Assembly (NCBI GenBank): GCA_947561395.2
Contig: OX387190.1
Location: forward strand, 22,128,858 to 22,192,857
Length of the DNA: 64,000 bases
Source: Buxus sempervirens
Taxonomy: Eukaryota > Streptophyta > Magnoliopsida > Buxales > Buxaceae
Direction: 5' to 3'
Position 1 is the stretch's first letter, and the number at the start of each line of letters is the position of its first letter. The translations under genes and the position numbers were made by a program. Shown one piece after another: positions 10,717 through 21,237 of the stretch. Under the pieces are notes generated by a model. That model was not told where the DNA came from. It saw only the letters and a program-made list of their open reading frames with translations, and searched no databases.

Positions 10717-12701
10717 GTAAGCCTCAAACCTCTCTTTAATTTTCTGTTTTTACATTCTAGATCTAGATCTCTTCTTCTACCTTTCTGTAGAATAAGGCCC
10801 TGATGTGTGTATGAAAACCATTCCCCGGCTCAAAGTATCTCAAGACTCCCCCTAGCCGTAAAATGTGAAGGCGGGATCTAGGAGAAACGAGACTGGGGAT
10901 TCATCCTAGTGCTAGAACCCTCTTTTGAATAAGTCTTTTGAATCTTTGAAGACCGTTCCATATTCAAAGTACCCCAAGATTATCTTGAAGAACCGTGTTT
11001 AACGGGGAGAGAGAACTAAGGGAAACGATAATGGAACGGAACCCTAGGTTGTTTTAGAACCCTCTTTTTTATTGATCTAAATGTATGCTATAAGCCTTGT
11101 GATTCTATGAAAACCCTTTCATATTCATAGTACCCTAAGATTATCTTGAAGAACCGTGTTTAACGGGGAGAGAGAACTAAGGGAAACGATAATGGAACGG
11201 AACCCTAGGTTGTTTTAGAACCTTATTTTGAATGATATGAATGCATACTATCTTTGCTACGTTGTTGGAATGGTTTTTACACCTACACATACATAGCACA
11301 TGATTTTGGTGGGATAGGCTCATATTTTGGATTTATTGCGTTTATTGTGATAAATCTGAAATAAATAGCCTCAATCAATTCTGGAATGTTTTCAAATGAT
11401 TTTCAAAGGATTTTGATTAATCTTGCACGGATTACACACACTTCATCACTTTTTGGAGTTGGTTTTCTTCAAAAATGGCTTAACTTGACAGCAACTGTAC
11501 CCCGACTTCGAACACTCATAACTTCATCGTCCGGATGAATTTTGGAGTGATTCCAGAACCATGGGAAAGGTGAGGCTGTCACTTCGACTGAGCGCTATGT
11601 GTTTATGCCTGTAAAATTTCATAAATTTCTATCGAGCAGATTTTTGACACCTCTCTGTCGAAGTTGATAGGTCATTTCAGATCTGAATACGGAACCTGTC
11701 ACTTCGACTGAGCGCCATGTGTTTGTTTTAAATCCGATTCGAGTGATTTTTATTTCTGGGCACTCCTTTATGAGTCTATTTTCAAATCCAGTTGGTTTCA
11801 TAATTGTTTGACTCCATTTGTGTTGTTGGTAACAGATTTACTCAGAACTGCTCATCAGCACTTTTCTGGGTAAATCTGTGATCTTCGGAGCCTGTTCGGG
11901 AGAGCACCCAAGGCACATCCGAATGAGTTTTTGTAAGAGGCTAGTTTCATTTGAAAGATGGCCATACAGATTTTAATCACACAAAATTTCATGAATTTAT
12001 ATGGAGCTGGTTTTTCTAGAGGGTTTTCCAAACTTGCCCACTTGTCACTTTTGTTTATCTCCAGCAGCAACTTCAAAGGAGGCATAACTCCTAGGATTTC
12101 AACCGGATTTACTTGAAATTTTGCACGAATCTCTTATTTACCATAATCTTTCAAATGGATTTGGTTTGATTCAATTTAAAATTGGATTTGAATGATTTCA
12201 AGATAAATGGAATTATCTTTTACCAAATTTTCCGGATTTCACTCAACTTGGTTTTTTGCAATCTTTGCTTTGATTTCTATTTATCGTTGATATTCCAGAA
12301 GTGATATTGACATAAAAGAGGATCTGGAATCCATTTGGATGTCTCATGTGAAGATATCACACATTTGTTTAATTCTTTTTCAATGGTTCAATGATTTTAG
12401 TAAGCTTTCTTACTTTTTGCATGAACAAACACTTGGCAACCACCTTGTGTGGATGAATGGGGGTGCCTAACACCTTTCCCCGTTCATAATCTAATCCTCT
12501 TACCCATCTCTGGATTTGATTTTCAAGTATAGTTATTTTTACTTTAGAATTTGGCCTTTTAGCCCTTTTTGCATATTTTTGAATCTTTTGGTGTCCATTC
12601 ACACCCAAAATTCTGAATGGTGGCGACTCTCCCATTTTTTCGTTGAGCCCTGTGTGTTGACGGAGAGGGAATCATCTCGGTGATTTTTCCCATGTCTCAC
12701 A

Positions 12702-13626
12702 CAACCCCTTAACCAAAACAGGGTCCACCATTGGTTGTTGATATCCCTCTCACTCATATTTCACCATCCAAGTCCAAACTTCCTCCCTTGGTAATAAATG
12801 TCCCTAAGCCTTCCTACTCTGAATCGGCTGTACCATGGAACTACAGTGAAGGCTACACCACTACATTCCCTGCAGTTGAGGCAGAAAGCAAGAAAGAAGT
12901 GAACCTCATGATGAGGTCAGGAAAATGTGTAGGGGTGGAAGAAAAGCAAAAGGAGACAGAAAAGGAAAAGGAAGAAGAGAAAAATAAAGGAAAGACTAAG
13001 GTAGGGGAAGATGCCCCTCAGGTAACTAGCAGTGAGGTTGCTGACCTCGTAAAAATCATAAAAAAGAGTGAGTTTAATGTTGTCGAGCAGTTGAACAAAG
13101 TCCCTGCCCAGATCTCAATACTAGGCTTATTGTTAAATTCTGAAAAACATAGGGACTCCTTATTAAGGATACTTCAGGGGGCCCATGTGCCTAAAAACAT
13201 TGAACCAGACCAGCTAGGCCGAATGGTTGGGCAGATTTTATCCTATAATGTCATAACTTTTTCTGAGACTGAGATCAGCCCAACAGGGTACCATCATGTT
13301 GACCCTTTGCACATAGCTGTGCTCAGTAAGGGTTGCATGATAGCCCGGGTCTTGATTGATAATGGGTCGGCTCTGAATGTCTGCCCGTTAATAACATTTG
13401 TTAAGCTCGGTCTGGAGCAAAATAAGATAAAACAAAATGGAAGAATCATAAGAGCATTTGACAGCTCTAAAACACACTCCCTAGGGGAGGTTGAACTGCC
13501 TGTCACAATTTGACCATATATTTTTAACATCACATTTGAAGTGATGGATATACCTGCAGCCTTCAACCTACTCCTAGGAAGGCCGTGGATTCACACAGCT
13601 GGGGCTATACCATCTACCCTTCACCA
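12702..13626 (+). pseudogene. Gag C-terminus and aspartic protease of Element 1
   Basis: After the solo LTR the polyprotein resumes with a Lys/Glu-rich linker (about 12930-13010) and then a retropepsin-like domain that would process Gag-Pol. The active-site region reads VLIDNGSALNVCP near 13350-13388; the D-N-G triplet replaces the usual D-S/T-G, and such variants are common in plant Tat proteases. The C-terminal ILG-type motif LLLGRPWIHTAGA is at about 13568-13608. A TGA at about 13512 separates the two halves, and a frameshift follows. Element 2/3 has lost this whole region. Confidence 0.85.
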
Positions 13627-14490
13627 AAGAGTCAAATACATTAGAGGGCAAAAGGTGATTACTGTCCTAGCCGAAAATTTGGTTCCTTCCATGTGGTCAA
13701 CATAAACATGGAAATGACTGCTGACAAGATGGCCTTTCACTCTTTCCAGTTTGAAACTGTGAATTTCATACCTGGGGGGTATCAGGAAAAGGAAGGGAAA
13801 TTGACCTGTGCTGAGAAAATGGTCAAGAATGTGCTGGAAAAGTACAACTTTCACCCTGGAAAAGGTCTGGGGGTTAACCTGCAAGGAAGGATAGAACCAG
13901 TAAAGGTTAAGAAGATGGTCCACAGAGCAGGATTGGGGTCCAAGCCAAGGAATTGGAGAAGACAGAATGAGATAGAAGACATGAAATTCCCGCACATCAG
14001 GGAAACTTTTCCTAAGCTTGCCCACATGATTCAGCTGTCTCCTCCTGAAGATCAGTCCAAACCCCCATACTATAACATTAACCCATTCCAGAAACCCAAG
14101 TCCTCAACTGTGCAACCATATGTTCCACCTCCACCTCCACAAGCATGGGGTGGGTCTGGGCCACAGGTAGAACAGGAGCATGATTTCTCTGAGGACGTCG
14201 GAGCCTTTTTTGCCATGACAGAAGGCAACCAAGAAGAAGTAGCAGAGGAGATACCTTTTATTGATTGGGCTGCAGTAGAAGTTCCATCTGGGACAAGCTC
14301 TACAGAAGAAGCAAGCGATGCAACTCACCCAGTACTGGTGATTTTGAGTGCGGACCCTGAGGTTGAGGAGCAGGCTTGTATCCCTGCCCCAGATTCTTTT
14401 ATTCTAAACAATTGGGAGAAAACTCCCCTTACTTTTGAAGCCGCGTTTGTTTGGCAAACAGACATGGCTTCCAAAAAAAAACTCCATTAG
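13627..14490 (+). pseudogene. G-patch linker between protease and reverse transcriptase, Element 1
   Basis: The segment contains FHSFQFETVNFIPGG, then a glycine-rich G-patch-like stretch (HPGKGLGVNLQGRIEP ... GLGSKP, about 13850-13945). G-patch domains bind nucleic acid or RNA helicases and occur next to protease in some retroelements. A proline-rich part and an acidic part follow (about 14040-14400). The frame breaks at an A-rich run near 14471. It is only about 60 percent similar to the Element 3 copy, much less than the reverse transcriptase is. Confidence 0.75.
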
Positions 14491-16720
14491 TGGAATGCCC
14501 TTTTCCTGAAGGTTTTAATGAGCCTTCGTCTTCAGGGAAAGATTTTGTAGAAGGCTCTCAAAAAACAGAAAAAGATTTTTCAATTTTTTATAGAAAAGAT
14601 AAAATTTTCAAAAAGGTCCAACCACTTATGAACCATATAATCAAACGGAATTGGATCGGGTTGAGTATGACTTCGACCTCGAGCTCGACTTTGACCTAAT
14701 GGGGGTTGAAGAAGAGACCGAGGATGAAGAAGACGACCCTCCAAAAGAAATCACATATCAATTGAAGCGTCATGAAAAGGGGGTCCAACCCAATATTGAA
14801 GAGACCATATTAATAAACCTAGGGACCGAAGATGACCCAAAAATAGTAAAGATTGGGGTGCCTATCTGAGGTACAACGTGATGAAATGATATGATTTTTG
14901 GCTGATTATGAAGATGTATTTGCATGGTCGTATCGGGATATGCCAAGGTTAGACACGGACATGGTTGTGCATAGGCTACCCATTCTACCAGGTGTTAAGC
15001 CAGTTAAACAGAAACTGAGAAGGTAGAAACCTGAATGGACATTGAAGGTCAAAGATGAAGTGGTTAAGCAATTCCAAGCTGGATTCTTGGCGGTCTCCAC
15101 GTACCCTGAATGGCTTGCAAATATAGTACCAGTACCAAAGAAGGATGGAAAGGTCCGACTGTGCGTAGACTACAGAGACTTGAATAAGGCAAGCCCGAAG
15201 GATGATTTTTCACTTCCACACATTGACATATTGGTGGACAACATTGCTGTACATAGTCTATTCTCATTCATGGACGGGTTCTTTGGGTATAATCAAATTA
15301 AGATGGCTAAGGAGGATCAAGAAAAAACAGCCTTCATTACACCTTGGGGTACCTTTCACTATACTGTCATGCCATTTGGGCTTAAAAACGCCGGGGCAAC
15401 CTACCAACGGGCCATGACAGCCTTATTCCACGATATGATCCATAAGGAGATGGAGGTCTATGTGGATGATATGATAGCCAAATCATGTGAAGAAGAAGAC
15501 CACCTGATCAACTTGAAGAAGGTGTTTGATCGGCTCAGGAAATACAGGCTAAGGCTTAACCTTGCGAAATGCGTTTTCGGGGCTACATTAGGAAAATTAT
15601 TGGGCTTTATAGTAAGCAGGAAGGGAATTGAGATTGACCCAGCTAAAGCTAAAGCAATCATTGAAATGCCATCACCAAGAACGGAGAAGGAAGTTCGTGG
15701 TTTTCTTGGAAGGATTCAGTACATAATCCGGTTCATAGCACAGCTCACCGCTATCTGTGAACCAATTTTCAAGCTTCTAAGAAAGAATTACCCGACAGTC
15801 TGGAATGATGATTGCCAAGAAGCCTTTGACACAATAAAGGAGTATTTATTGAACCCACCTGTGCTAGTACCACCAACTCCAGGAAGACCAATGATCTTAT
15901 ACTTGTCAGTTTTGGAGACGTCAATGGGGTGTATCTTGGGACAGCATGACGATACAGGCAGAAAGAAAAGGGCGATTTACTACCTAAGCAAAAAATTTAC
16001 GGAATATGAAGCAAAGTATTCTCCTTTGGAAAAGACCTATTGTGCTTTAGTGTGGGCAACTCAGAGATTGAGACATTATTTCCTTAGTCATTCCACCTTA
16101 TTGATATCCCGAATGGACCCTTTGAAGTATCTATTTGAAAAACCGGCTTTAACTGGCAGAACAGCAAAGTGGCAGTTGTTACTATCTGAATTTGACCTCA
16201 CCTATATCACACAGAAAGCCATTAAGGGTCAAGCCATTGCTGATCACTTAGCTGCACACCTTTTACCAGAATACCAACCTTTGAAGACTAATTTCCCTGA
16301 TGAGGCAATCCTGTTTACTGAAGAAGAAGAAGGGGAAAGCTCTTCGCAAATGTTTTTTGATGGGGCCACCAATATGAATGGAAATGGAATAGGGGCCGTT
16401 TTGATCAAACTAGATGGGGCACACATCCCAATCGCAGTGAAGTTAAGGTTCCAATGCACAAATAATATAGCAGAGTATGAAGCATGCATAATTGGGTTGC
16501 AAGCTGCCTTAGACCACGAAGTAGAGGAACTTGACGTATATGGAGATTCGAGTCTTATCATCTTCCAAACAACTGGTGAATGGAAAACCAAGGATCACAA
16601 ACTGTTCCCCTATCACCAGTATTTAGAAGAAATAAGCACCAAATTCACTCGAATTTCCTTCAATTACATGCCAAGAGCCAAAAATCAGTTTGCGGATGCT
16701 CTAGCAACATTGGCTTCAAT
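14491..16720 (+). pseudogene. pol: Reverse transcriptase, RNase H and archaeal-type RNase H, Element 1
   Basis: This part copies element RNA to DNA and removes the RNA strand. Visible motifs are VPKKDGKVRLCVDYRDLNKA (15128-15187), the catalytic YVDD (about 15459-15470), the RNase H region with 'AIYYLSKKFTEYEAKYSPLE', and a second RNase H starting FFDGATNMNGNGIGAVL at about 16354. The second domain contains NNIAEYEA and DSSLII and is the archaeal-type RNase H typical of Tat elements. The part from 15027 to 16799 is one open frame. Upstream it is broken by stops near 14868 and 15025. Confidence 0.93.
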
Positions 16721-18074
16721 GGTCAGTATGCTAGAAGTGTTGATATTAGACCACTGGAAATTGAAGTCAGAAATGAACCAGCTTATTGCCTTGTTCTAGA
16801 AGAAACCCTAGAAGAAGAAGTACCATGGTTTCAAGATATTAAGAACTTCCTAAATGATCGGAGTTTGCCAGAAAATGTCACTTCTACAGAGAAAAGAACA
16901 ATACAGAGGTTGGCAGGACAGTTCTTACTAAGTGGTGGGCAGTTGTACAAAAGATCACACAACGATATCCTACTTAGATGTGTTGCCAATACCAAGTCAG
17001 AAAGGTTAGTTGAAACTGTACATGGAGGAGTTTGTGGACCCCATATGAACGGGCACATGCCTGCCAAGAAAATTCTGCGATTGGGATATTACTGGTCGAC
17101 TATGGAGCACGATTGCTATATACATGTTAAAATGTGTCATTTATGCCAAGTGTATGCTGAATAACAAGAATGCACCCCCAAGTGAATTGCACAACATGAC
17201 ATCTCCATGGCCCTTCTTCATGTGGGGTATAGACGTCATTGGAATGATCTCTCCAAAGGCATCAAATGGACACAGGTTTATACTTGTAGCAATTGATTAC
17301 TTCACCAAGTGGGTAGAGGCAGCTTCTTATGCAAACATTACAAGTAGCCATGTTTTGAAATTCTTGAAGCACAACATCATTTGTCGCTACGGTTTGCCAA
17401 GTGCCATAATATCAGACAATGCTTCAAACCTTAATAACAAGGACATGAGGAAGATGTGTGAACAATTTCAGATTAACCATCACAAGTCAGCTCCTTACAG
17501 AACAAAGATGAATGGGGCAGTAGAAGCAGCGAATAAGAATATAAAGAAGATCATTCAGAAGATGGTAGTGAGTTTCAAAGATTGGCATGAAATGTTGCCA
17601 CTTGCTATACATGCTTATAGAACCTCAATTCGGACTTCTACAGGGGCAACCCCGTATTCTTTAGTATATGGGATGGAAGCGGTTTTACCAGTGGAAGTAG
17701 AAATACCTTCATTAAGAGTGCTAATGGAAGCTAAATTAGAAGAAGCTGAATGGATATAGTCAAGACATGATCAACTCAATCTAATAGAGGAAAAGCGTTT
17801 GAAGGCGCTTTGTCATGGCCAATTGTATCAGAAAAGAATGGCCAGGGCTTACAATAAGAAGGTGAAGCCCAGGACTTTCCAAGAAGGAAATTTAATATTG
17901 AAGAAAATTTTACCTTTTTTGGAAGACCCTCGTGGAAAATTCAAACCAAATTGGGAAGGGCCTTATGTTGTCAAAAAGGTCCTGTCAAGGGGTGCTCTCA
18001 TCTTAACAGAAATGGATGGGAAAGATTTTCCTGAGCCAATTAACTCTGATGCAGTAAAGAGATATTTTCCTTGA
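16721..18074 (+). pseudogene. Integrase of Element 1
   Basis: This enzyme would insert the cDNA into the chromosome. An HHCC zinc domain is visible (HGGVCGPHMNGHMPAKK ... CHLCQ, about 17023-17148). The DDE core contains WGIDVIG, SDNASN and the NGAVEAANKNIKK glutamate (17224-17550). The C-terminal part contains FKPNWEGPYVVKKVLS and ends ...DAVKRYFP before the TGA at 18072-18074. It is broken by a frameshift after the RNase H, another near 17150, and a TAG at 17757-17759. Confidence 0.92.
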
Positions 18075-19012
18075 ATGAATATTACTAGGAAATGATCTGA
18101 GGCCATTTTTCCTTATATCCCAAAATTTTCATTCCTAGTCAAGCTAATTTGAGCCTGTTCGTCTTCTTTGTTTAACCTAAACTGGACTTACAGTCTTATA
18201 CTGGGGCAAGGACAATAGGGGCAAAGCAAATAGGGGCAAAGCCAATAGGGGCAAAAAGAGGAAAAAAGAAAAAAGAAAGAGAGAAAAAAATAGGGGCAAA
18301 TGAAAACCAAAATACAAAAGAAGGGGAATTAGATTGAATTCATCATGACTGTAAGTTTGGTTGACCCATTTTCACACTTAGAAAATTTTGAGCCTTTAAT
18401 ACCTTTTCTTTCATAAACCGAGCTTAGCCTTTGTTTCGTCCTATTATTAAGCCCTTGGTGATTTTAGTATATTCATTCAACTTTTAGAGTAAGATTGGTG
18501 ATGACGGAATGCAGAAGCCGGCCTTAGTGAAAACCGTAATTGGCACTAGAGGCAATAGGGGCAAAAGAAAAAATAGAAAAAAAATCAAAGGTTGAGTTGA
18601 TCATGTGATCCAAGTCTGAAGTCAGCATGAGTACTGGAAACTGAGCAGATTAGCAGGGTCAGTCATGAAGAAAAAGCCATTAGGGGATGATTCTAAAGGC
18701 CACAGGGTAGACAGATTTGGTCTCTCCCCATTGCTTGGACTACCCTTTTCATTATTCAACCTAATTTTAATTCCTTTGATTATATGTGATTAAGTGTTGT
18801 GGATCAGCTTTCAAAAAAAAAACTATACTTTGGCCAGTGATGAGAAATCAAATACTTTTTTTTTTATATAAAACTTCTGTTTTTACAAGCATCTAAGAAT
18901 TCTGAGGCCAATAATATAAAACCTATTTTTGAATTAAATCTACTGTCTTTCCACTAATGGAGTTTGCTTTTGTATAAAAGTATGAAAAAAAAATAAAAAA
19001 AGATAAAAGAAT
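18075..19012. other. Non-coding junction between integrase and antisense gene X, Element 1
   Basis: Two transcription units converge here. The stretch at 18205-18310 repeats 'aataggggcaaa' several times, with a further copy near 18552. The block 18830-18970, with 'caagcatctaagaattctga', is conserved with the 3' flank of gene X in Element 3 (about 38350-38500), so it is likely gene X 3' untranslated sequence. No gene is supported. Confidence 0.6.
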
Positions 19013-20770
19013 CTAATCCCTACACCTCAACTGCTCCTCAAGCTCCCTAATCCTAGCTGCTTGAGTTGCAATGATTCCAGAAGCTTTCTCTGCATTAGGA
19101 TCGCTAAAAAAGGAGATGATCTCATCAGAAAAAGAATACTTGATCTTCAACGCCCTAAGGTTAGCCAAGGAATCCTGATATTTCTTCCGCATCGCTCGGA
19201 CTTCAAAGCGACCAGCCTGCCTTTGTTCTTCAAGTTTCTTCTCCATGGCAATACGACAAGACCTCTGCTCTTCAAGTTGCCTCTCCAGATCAATACCCTT
19301 TATCTTGAGCTCTTGTGCTTCTCGTACCCAAATTTGTTGAAGCTGCTTGTGGGTTGCCCTTTCAGACTCCAGAATGTCCTCATAAGTAGGGGGAAGAAAT
19401 GCAGGAGGATCCTCTGGTACTGGGGCATGACTCTGCACCTGCTCTTTGATCCAGAAATGATAATCCTTCACATGGGACTCAGAAAAGACTGGACCCCGCA
19501 GAAAGCGAACATAGGACCACTCATTCATTAATTGAGCATTTAGCCCCATGGTGGCTGATGTAAGTGGCCCTACAAGGCTCTCATAGCCAGTTGGGATCAT
19601 AATTCCCTAGGTCGCTCCAAACTGTCGAAGAACCCTCAAAGGAAGATAGAGAACAGCAGATTTCAAGCATGCCAGGACCAGAAAGTTCCTATCTCTGAAG
19701 CTGATCACTGTCTCTGGATTAGGTTGATAAGTGCCAGGCCATCTCATTTGATCATCCTAGAGAGTATCCAAAAAGGTGAACCATCCCTGTTTGCTGCCTT
19801 GGATATTAGGACACCCCCTATTGCTCATCAAAACAGGAACTTTCAATCTTGGAAAGAAGCGGCGAGTTATCTCTTCAACTTGAATTAGGTGGTCAAGCAA
19901 CCAAAGCTGCAGAAAAGGGGAGAATTTCAATTTATTTCAAAAGAAAAAAAAAAGAAAAGAAAAAAAAAGAAGAAGAAGAAAAAAAAAAGAAAGAAGGAAA
20001 AGAAAAAGAGAAGAAGAAGAAGAAAAAACGAAAAAAAATAAAGAGAAGAAAAAAAAATATTTCTTTTTTACCTGTAGGATAGGGGCGCAGGCAAGGAAGC
20101 GTTTCTTCTTTCTGAAATAGCAGTCAGTTAAAGCCTGGTATATCTCTGCTAAGATCATAGGAGCCAATCTCTCACGTTCCCTAACCTGGCAGATAACTGA
20201 GATGAGAGCCAAGTCAACCTGGTCGTCACCCCGTGGAAAGAGCAACTGGTTGACCACTATCAGAGTCAAAGCATTAAACCTAGAATCCTTGTCCCCACTC
20301 CTTAGAATTTATTCAGTCAAAAAGGTCTTGGACAAGGTCAGTAGGGTATCAGAATTTCCTAAGTCCTTCTTCCCTATACCCAAGAATGTGGAGGCCTCCT
20401 TTTTGTAGCTAGGCTTTAGGGGAGGGTTCACAACTTTTTCAGAAAACCTTAGGCCAAGGATGGTTTCAATTTCTTCTATGGTAGGAGTCATCTCTTTGTC
20501 ATCAAAGCAGAAAAGATTCAGTTCAGGAACCCAATGTCCAATCAAAGCTTCAATGATTTCCCACTTAAAGGGAATTTTAGGGATGTGTAGGATATGCCCT
20601 AAGTGGATGGAATCCCAACGATTTTCCTCATCAAGGGTCATGGAGTTAACCCACCTATCATAGAAGGAATCCACAATATTGTACCTGGTGAGATTAGGAC
20701 GTTTTGATCTAACAACTTGTCTTGCAGGAGAAGATCCATCGACAGAAGAGAAAGGGGCGAGGGAAGCCAT
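19013..20770 (-). pseudogene. Antisense gene X, Element 1: DUF7745-like protein with coiled coil
   Basis: A two-exon gene on the strand opposite to gag-pol. Exon 1 is 20770-20072, the intron is 20071-19907 (its polypurine appearance on the plus strand is the pyrimidine tract), and exon 2 is 19906-19013. The intron is in phase 0. The N-terminal 330 residues or so (WDSIHLGHILHIPKIPFKWE, TPTIEEIETILGLRF, FNALTLIVVNQLLFP) resemble the plant DUF7745 / plant-mobile-domain group, recognised from memory. The last 130 residues form a coiled coil (RQLEEQRSCRIAMEKKLEEQ). Exon 2 is 894 bp, the same length as in Element 3. Three in-frame stops break it: TAA at 20309-20311, TAG at 19757-19759 and TAG at 19607-19609. 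A TATA box and a palindrome array lie upstream. The function is unknown. Confidence 0.8.
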
Positions 20771-20861
20771 GGAAGCATCAAAGAAGACAAGGAAAGCAGA
20801 AAATGGAAGGCTCAGGGAGTTTTCAAACTATTAAAAGTGTCATAATGACGTCCCCTTTGAG

Positions 20862-20869
20862 TTTATATA
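20862..20869 (-). promoter_or_regulatory. TATA box of gene X, Element 1
   Basis: The minus strand reads TATATAAA, about 95 bp upstream of the gene X ATG and 36 bp downstream of the palindrome array at 20906-21038. Confidence 0.6.
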
Positions 20870-20905
20870 GAAAATTCGAAAAGGCAGTAAAATCTGTAAT
20901 TATAA

Positions 20906-21038
20906 TACGAGCATGGCGTGCCCGTATAAATGATACGGACACACTGTGACCGTGAAAAATTTACGGGCAGAGTGCGCCCGTATTAATATTACGGGCACGG
21001 CTTGCTCGTAACCTAATTACGGTCCCTTCGGGAAAATG
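20906..21038. repeat. Palindrome array, 28-bp class, upstream of gene X of Element 1
   Basis: Four 21-nt palindromes start at 20906, 20934, 20962 and 20990, exactly 28 bp apart, with a half-site at 21018. Arms match the LTR and leader arrays of the same element (TACGGGC and GCCCGTA). The interval 20771-21237 otherwise holds only the promoter and the 3' flank of gene Y. Confidence 0.93.
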
Positions 21039-21237
21039 CCAAAAAGTGGGAAATTTTAATTTCATTGGTTTCCTAAGTATCACCTGTCCCTGCTTTAACA
21101 CATATCAGTCAAGAAAAGCTAGAAATAAAAGAAAAAAAGCGCAAATGAATAAAATAAATCTGATTTCTTTTATATATATGAAGGGATACATCAGTTTGTC
21201 AAAATACATATACATGAAAAATCCTAATCTACTGTGC

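Larger units (their letters stand above)
10179..12701 (+). repeat. Solo LTR (39-bp class) inside gag/protease of Element 1
   Basis: It runs from TGTAGACACC to GTCTCACA, 2523 bp, flanked by CAACC at 10174-10178 and 12702-12706. The coding region resumes after the second CAACC. It has the palindrome array at 10279-10420, a TATA box (tataaata) at 10587-10594 and a splice donor ATCCAG|GTAAGC at 10716/10717. A segment of about 80 bp containing 'ccgtgtttaacggggagaga' is duplicated near 10975-11063 and 11145-11223. The U5 block lies at about 12430-12510. No internal element sequence remains, so recombination between two LTRs is the likely origin. Confidence 0.96.

Noticed and set aside
19849-20082. 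A Lys/Glu-rich open frame on the plus strand
   Set aside because: It is the reverse complement of the pyrimidine tract in the gene X intron.
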